Assembly (NCBI GenBank): GCA_032717465.1
Contig: CM064713.1
Span: 15,138,203 to 15,202,202, forward strand
Origin: Coenobita brevimanus
Lineage: Eukaryota > Arthropoda > Malacostraca > Decapoda > Coenobitidae
DNA: 64,000 bases
Direction of reading: 5' to 3'
Numbering within the stretch: position 1 is the first letter of the stretch; each line of letters opens with the position of its first letter. Position numbers and translations under genes: made by a program. Shown here one piece after another: positions 62,872 to 64,000 of this stretch. The notes under the pieces are model-generated. The model saw only the letters and a program-made list of their open reading frames with translations, made no database searches and was not told where the DNA came from.

Positions 62872-63830
62872 TGGAGCCAGTTGGTTTGGTGGGTGGGGTG
62901 GACGAGGTTGGAATGGTGGGTGTGGTGGTTCGGTTCATCGCCAAGGTGGGAGGGTAATATGATTGGTAAGGGCGGGGGGATTGGTTGGTTGGGTGGGATG
63001 TGCGAAGTGGCTTGGGGTGGGTTGTAGGGGTGAATGTGTTTGTGATTGGTTGCGTGGGGAGGGTTGGGTGGGTGAGTGCCTGGATCAGTGGGTGGTCGAG
63101 GAGTGATAGGTGAATGAGGTTTGGATGGGATGTGTTTGGTGAATGAGTGGGGTTCGAATGGGTGAGTGAAATGAAGGGGGGTGAATAGGGCTGGGTACGA
63201 AGGGTGGTTGGGCACGTGGATAGTCGGGTGGGTCGGTGGGAGGAATGAGTGGATAGGATGGGTGGGTTCCGGGGGTGGGGTGGGTGGACAGGGTGTGTGA
63301 GCGTTCAGGAAGAGGTGGGTGATTACGGTGTGATGGATGGCATTGTTGGTTGAGCAGGGTGAGTGTAATTTGTCGGTGGGGAGGGTGGGTGGTAGGGGTC
63401 GGTGGGCAAGATGGGTCGTCGGAATGTGTGGACAGAGTGGGTCGCCAGGGTGAGTGGGCATGTGCGGTAGGTCGTCAGGGCAGCTGAGAATATTGCTTGG
63501 TCGGGGTGCTTTGGGTGGGTAGTTGGGTTGGTGGGTTGGGTAGCTGGATGGGTTCAGGATGGGTAGGTGAGTGGGTGAATGTGGTATTGCTAAGTGAGCT
63601 TCATGGGTGGGCAGGGTGGATGGCCGGAATCGGTGGGCTGGGTGGGTAGCTCAGGTGGTTAGGCAGGATGAGTGGACGGGGAGGATCGCTCAGCTGGCTG
63701 GGAATGGTGAGTGGACGGGATAGGGTCGGTGGCTTGTGTTGGATGGACTGAATGGGTAGGTGGATGGGTGGATAGGTGGATGAGTGGGAAGGTGGATGAG
63801 TGTGTGGGTGGATATGTGCTCTCCAGATGA
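62872..63830. repeat. G-rich GGTGGGT-type degenerate array, about 960 bp
   Basis: Words such as GGTGGGTGGG, TGGTTGGGTGGG, GAGTGGGT and GTGGATGG recur without a fixed period. The minus strand reads CCCACCCA, giving Pro/His/Thr-rich frames that are not genes. It contains many runs of three G spaced by one to five bases. Confidence 0.85.
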
Positions 63831-64000
63831 TAAGGCAGGAGAGGGACTTATATGACTGGTAGTCATATAACTTGTCACGGTTTCTTGGATTTTAATACTG
63901 GTATATCGGTTATTAGGACGTTGGTTAAATATCTGGAACCAAACTCTTTCCACTAGGGTCATTCTATTGAAGTCTGCTAAAACTTTGATATAAATCCTTC
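63831..64000. other. Unique sequence at window end
   Basis: AT-rich sequence with a small inverted pair (TATATGACTGGTAGTCATATAA near 63850). No gene is recognised. Confidence 0.5.

Noticed and set aside
62757..63461. 234-aa Pro/His/Thr-rich minus-strand frame
   Set aside because: Lies wholly in the G-rich low-complexity array and (TA)n tract.

Overview
The window is eukaryotic genomic DNA dominated by transposable elements and simple repeats. The intron-like splice signals, long (TA)n, (GT)n and (CT)n tracts, degenerate CCTAA pentamers and mix of non-LTR retrotransposons (LINEs), hAT, piggyBac and tRNA-derived SINEs fit an arthropod, most likely a decapod crustacean such as a crab. That assignment is inference. 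I see no bacterial-style genes, rRNA or functional tRNA genes.

Host gene: two minus-strand segments look like real exons of one secreted protein. The first (34000-34137) encodes a signal peptide and ends at a good splice donor. The second (8225-8375) is a cysteine-rich PAN/Apple-like piece with a good acceptor and donor. Both junctions are phase 0. If they belong together, the intron is about 25.6 kb and is filled with the elements of 8.5-33.99 kb.

Layout: 1-590 degraded LINE of family D; 939-7724 two family A LINEs head to head; 8225-8375 host exon; 8555-11590 broken hAT-like gene; 11692-15943 family B LINE copy B1; 16330-19280 RTE element C; 19420-19870 LINE 3' end; 19945-26260 a family D LINE (D1) with a second D LINE (D2, 22842-26033) inserted in opposite orientation; 27463-31690 B2 with an intact 1302-aa ORF; 31990-33990 minisatellite and a GTGGT satellite; 34000-34370 host exon 1 and a 71-bp tandem repeat; 35525-35830 foldback; 36024-38260 SINE1, SINE R3 and (TA)n; 38420-39190 ATG-type array; 40545-42732 hAT-type MITE interrupted by a LINE; 43010-43540 G-rich minisatellite; 44455-44940 telomere-like pentamers holding a palindromic insertion; 45241-46447 LINE fragment and simple repeats; 46571-52095 a higher-order GT/SINE2 repeat interrupted by B3; 52300-56600 an RTE-like element split by a TA-flanked inverted-repeat transposon that itself carries a D LINE; 56950-58365 piggyBac pseudogene; 58363-59245 second copy of the composite repeat; 59290-61795 LINE F with a 2A-like motif; 61841-62850 SINE1, R3 and (TA)n; 62872-63830 G-rich repeat.

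Most notable: (1) all three family B LINEs sit inside (CA)n tracts in the same orientation, and a paralogous uninterrupted site lies in the same window; (2) family B has inverted repeats near both ends; (3) LINE F has an in-frame DIESNPGP 2A-like motif before a zinc finger; (4) nested insertions can be resolved to the base by target duplications; (5) a 223-bp palindromic insertion carries hammerhead-ribozyme-like core motifs. Calls rest on reading the sequence by eye; no alignments or searches were run.
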